Of a stretch of 34,965 bases of DNA, positions 32,685 through 34,965 are shown piece after piece. The notes beneath the pieces were generated by a model. It was not told where the DNA came from. It saw only the letters and a list, made by a program, of their open reading frames with translations, and ran no database searches. The DNA lies in NCBI GenBank assembly GCA_005778405.1, contig SXOA01000002.1:1-34965 (forward strand). The letters are read 5' to 3'. Each line of letters opens with the position of its first letter. Positions within the stretch are counted from its first letter, which is position 1. Source of the DNA: Planctomycetaceae bacterium (lineage in GTDB: Bacteria; Planctomycetota; Planctomycetia; Pirellulales; Pirellulaceae). The translations under genes were made by a program, and so were the position numbers.

Positions 32685-32713
32685 CTTGTTCCCACGCAGA
32701 CCGTGGGAACAAG
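32685..32713. repeat. REP-like palindrome, copy 2
   Basis: CTTGTTCCCACG and CGTGGGAACAAG form a perfect 12-bp stem with the 5-base loop CAGAC. It lies 20 bases beyond the stop codon of the RCC1 gene on the minus strand, in the 153-base gap before the delta-60 gene. There is no T-run, so termination would need Rho or the stem alone. Confidence 0.85.
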
Positions 32714-32733
32714 GAGAGAACGTCAGCGACGAG

Positions 32734-33879
32734 CTATTCCAGGAGTAGCTCGATGATCTCTAACGCTGCCGCAATGAGCGCGTCGGCATCGTCGGTGGGG
32801 ATCTTTTGTCCGCTCTGCGCCTGGACGGAATTGATGAAGGCCGTGAGCGCGTTGACGGCGGCGATGTCGTTATTGTCGCTCGCGTCGTCGAGAGCGGCGA
32901 AGGCGGTGTCGAGCTTCGAGTCCAAGCTGTTCTCGATGCCGTGCTGAAGGTTCAGGTTGAAAACCTGCACGATCAAGCTCACGATCAGTTCGGAAGGGAG
33001 TGTGCCGATGGCCAGACTGTGGGAGCCTCCCGCCGCAATGGCCACGAAGGTTCCCGCGGGCACGTCCGTCTGGCCAAAGGAATTGTCTCCCCAGGCGACG
33101 ACAGAGCCGTCCGCTCGCATCGCCAGGGCGTGACGGTCTCCCGCCGCGATGGCAACAAAGGTTCCCGCGGGCACGTCCGTCTGGCCGTGGAAATTGTCGC
33201 CCCAACTAACAAGCGAACCGTCCGCCCGCAGCGCCAAACTGAAATACTCTCCCGCTGCAATGGCCACGAAATCGGTTCCCGCGGGAACATCCGCTAGGTA
33301 ATAGCCCCATGAGACAATTGAGCCATCCGCCCGCAAAGCCAAACTGTGGAACTGTCCCGCCGAGATAGCCACGAAACTGTTCCCCGCAGGAACGTTTGTT
33401 GCGCCGTATCCATTCCATCCCCATCCTGCCAGAGAACCGTCCGCGTGCAACGCCAGTCCGTGATACCAGCCCGCCGCAATTGCCACATAACCATTACCGG
33501 GGGCGACCTCAGTCTGCCCATATTCGTTGACACCCCAACCAATGAGCGAGCCGTCCGCCCGCAACCCAAGGCTAAATGTAGCTCCACCGGCGATTGCCAC
33601 GAAATCGTTCCCGGCGGGGACATTCGATACGCCCGCAAAATTGCTTCCCCAGCCAACCAACGAGCCGTCCCCCCGCAGCGCCAGACTGTGGGACTGTCCC
33701 GCCGAGATTGCCACGAAATTGTTTCCGGTGGGGGGTTCCCACACCGGAGCACCGTAATAAGCACCCCAGCTGGCCAGCGAACCAGATGCCGCCGGTGCCT
33801 GAGCATGCACGTTCGCCCCAGCTAGCAAGACAGCCGTCGCCAGCAGGAGCAGGCCAGGGATTTTTCGGGACAACCGCAT
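32734..33879 (-). CDS. Secreted RCC1-repeat protein with C-terminal FIMAH domain
   Basis: The protein is 381 aa from the ATG with complement 33877-33879, which has GGAG 10 bases upstream and gives a clean signal peptide (MRLSRKIPGLLLLATAVLLA, cut near AQA). An in-frame ATG at 33939 would add 20 residues. Seven RCC1/ATS1-like repeats of about 37 residues follow, each reading FVAIAAGxxHSLALRADGSLVxWGxNxxGQTxVPAG, enough for one seven-bladed propeller. The last about 85 residues (LIVQVFNLNLQHGIENSLDSKLDTA, then ALTAFINSVQAQSGQKI) match the FIMAH domain seen at the end of secreted bacterial proteins. The ligand is unknown. Its gene precedes the delta-60 gene on the same strand. Confidence 0.9.
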   Translation of the reverse strand: MRLSRKIPGLLLLATAVLLAGANVHAQAPAASGSLASWGAYYGAPVWEPPTGNNFVAISAGQSHSLALRGDGSLVGWGSNFAGVSNVPAGNDFVAIAGGATFSLGLRADGSLIGWGVNEYGQTEVAPGNGYVAIAAGWYHGLALHADGSLAGWGWNGYGATNVPAGNSFVAISAGQFHSLALRADGSIVSWGYYLADVPAGTDFVAIAAGEYFSLALRADGSLVSWGDNFHGQTDVPAGTFVAIAAGDRHALAMRADGSVVAWGDNSFGQTDVPAGTFVAIAAGGSHSLAIGTLPSELIVSLIVQVFNLNLQHGIENSLDSKLDTAFAALDDASDNNDIAAVNALTAFINSVQAQSGQKIPTDDADALIAAALEIIELLLE

Positions 33880-34015
33880 CAGCGATCCACTCCAGGCGAG
33901 AGTCTCCGTCAACAGTTGCCAACTCATCGAAGTCTTCATGTGTGGTTCTCTTCATGGTCCGCGATAGAATAAAAACGCGACCGCGGCGCGCAGACCGTGC
34001 GCAGCGGAGCGTACT

Positions 34016-34056
34016 GGCTGGTGAGGGTCTTGCTTCGCGGCTGAACCTCACCGGCC
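34016..34056. repeat. Inverted repeat GGCTGGTGAGG/CCTCACCGGCC
   Basis: The arms 34016-34026 and 34046-34056 match at 10 of 11 positions with a 19-base loop containing TTGCTTCGCGGCTG. It lies between the TPR protein and the RCC1 gene. A T-rich run (GGTTTGTTTTTCC) follows only on the plus strand, where no gene ends, so it is more likely a dispersed hairpin. Confidence 0.55.
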
Positions 34057-34101
34057 GGTTTGTTTTTCCAAATGCAATGTGCTGTTAGTTGCTCATAACC
34101 G

Positions 34102-34965
34102 TTATTCTTGCTTGAGTTCGATTCTTAGCAACTCGGCCGCTTCGGCTTGGGCGCGGCGAAGGCCTTCCAATTGCTCCGGGTTGTCTCGCATCCAGCCGGC
34201 GGCCCGGTCGTACCATTCGCGAGCCCGAGTCTTGTCGCCGAGCTGCGAGTGGGCCTTGGCCAGGGTGAACCAATTGGTCACGGTGTTGAGGTTCACGACC
34301 GGGTTGAGTTTCAGTCCCTGGGTGATCTCCGCGACGGCGTCCTCCGCGTCACCAGCTCGAAAATTCGCCAGGCCCAAGACGAGGTGTGCGTCGGCTGCGG
34401 CTGGGTCCAGCTGCAGTGCCTTGCGCGCCAGTTCGCTGGCCCGCGGAGGGTCGCGCAGAGTCAGGTCGCGCGTATCGGCCAGCCACTCGGCCAGTGTCAG
34501 ATATTGATTCACGAGCGACTTGCGGCAGGCCGCTTGCCAGGGCATGCCCCGGTACGCCTCCGCTTGAAAGCCGATCGCCTCGTCCAGCAGCTTGATCGCC
34601 TCCGCCGGTTTACCGAGGTCGCAGCGGACCTCCGCCAGGTTGGCAAGCGACGTGCTTAGGACGTACTTGTAGTGCGCGTAGTCGGAATATCGAGCCACCA
34701 GTTCGCGCCCGGCGCTGACCGCTTCGGAGTAACATTTTTCGGCTTCTTCTTTGCGTCCGAGCTTGTTCAGATGGGTGCCCAGGTTGCCCAGACTGCTGGC
34801 GAGCGTGTCCCTGCCCAAACCGTCAAACTGCTCGACGCATTTCCTAGCCAGTTCGACCGACCGCTGCCATTCCTGTTCCGCCTCAGATCTGCGGTCGATC
34901 CAGGCCAGCACGTTTCCCAGGTTGAAATGGCTGAGGGCGAGCACCTCGAGGTATTGAGAATGGTC
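34102..34965 (-). CDS. TPR-repeat protein, 5' truncated by window edge
   Basis: The frame is open to the window end. A GTG at 34944 is not a convincing start because seven further sense codons (DHSQYLE) precede it. About 287 residues are visible with tandem TPR units: SHFNLGNVLAWIDRRSEAEQ, LGNLGTHLNKLGRKEEAEKCY, LANLAEVRCDLGKPAEAIKLL, AHLVLGLANFRAGDAEDAVA and WFTLAKAHSQLGDKTRAREWY. It ends LRRAQAEAAELLRIELKQE. This repeat series and ending are common at the C-terminus of planctomycete Ser/Thr kinases, so it may be the tail of a second kinase. That cannot be verified inside the window. TPRs mediate protein contacts. Confidence 0.85.
   Translation of the reverse strand, partial: DHSQYLEVLALSHFNLGNVLAWIDRRSEAEQEWQRSVELARKCVEQFDGLGRDTLASSLGNLGTHLNKLGRKEEAEKCYSEAVSAGRELVARYSDYAHYKYVLSTSLANLAEVRCDLGKPAEAIKLLDEAIGFQAEAYRGMPWQAACRKSLVNQYLTLAEWLADTRDLTLRDPPRASELARKALQLDPAAADAHLVLGLANFRAGDAEDAVAEITQGLKLNPVVNLNTVTNWFTLAKAHSQLGDKTRAREWYDRAAGWMRDNPEQLEGLRRAQAEAAELLRIELKQE

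Noticed and set aside
34016..34075. Hairpin plus T-rich run as a terminator
   Set aside because: The T-run is on the plus strand, where no gene ends. The flanking genes are on the minus strand.

Overview
The window is chromosomal DNA of about 60% G+C from a planctomycete, probably a Pirellulales- or Gemmatales-like lineage. Several features rarely found together elsewhere point to this: a TIGR02999-type ECF sigma factor next to a Ser/Thr kinase, a planctomycete heme-binding (TIGR02603-type) protein, a secreted delta-60 repeat protein with an N-terminal LERLEDRCLLA motif, an MJ0042-like zinc-ribbon membrane protein, a DUF11 repeat envelope protein and a FIMAH domain. Nothing identifies the species. 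No rRNA, tRNA, CRISPR array, prophage or intact insertion sequence was seen.

Layout. 1-3906 (+): end of a MoxR ATPase, ECF sigma factor, Ser/Thr kinase and a TPR protein separated from the kinase only by one in-frame TAG. 3950-6432 (-): a compact operon of TetR regulator, ABC1/UbiB-like kinase and SRPBCC protein, with two matching palindromes upstream. 6613-15376 (+): housekeeping and membrane genes, namely a PhnP-like metallo-hydrolase, alaS, a DUF374 acyltransferase, a small secreted protein, a ZIP metal transporter, a zinc-ribbon membrane protein and queG. The dus gene (-) converges on queG and overlaps its end.

16559-21893 (+) is the most distinctive block. Three consecutive genes encode (i) two GAF domains, a membrane segment and a HlyD-type adaptor, (ii) a free HlyD-type adaptor, and (iii) a PqqD-like domain, a polytopic M50/site-2-protease core (HEIGH plus NANP...D) and a C-terminal HlyD-like arm. 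The set looks like a membrane peptide-processing or export device with a cytoplasmic sensor. No ABC ATPase, TolC-like channel or precursor peptide is visible.

21894-23606 is an accessory stretch of repeats and hairpins with two small promoter-bearing genes: a 147-aa orphan and a UPF0175 protein without a toxin partner. 23608-28986 holds envelope genes: a DUF11 repeat protein, a lipoprotein with a strong terminator, an LRR pseudogene scrap and a HEAT/heme protein. 28987-30063 has no gene but carries several dispersed repeats. 30064-34965 (-) encodes two large secreted proteins (delta-60/propeller/metzincin motif, and RCC1/FIMAH) and the end of a TPR protein that runs off the window. A REP-like palindrome of type GTTCCCAyG...CGTGGGAAC occurs three times (19629, 30008, 32685).
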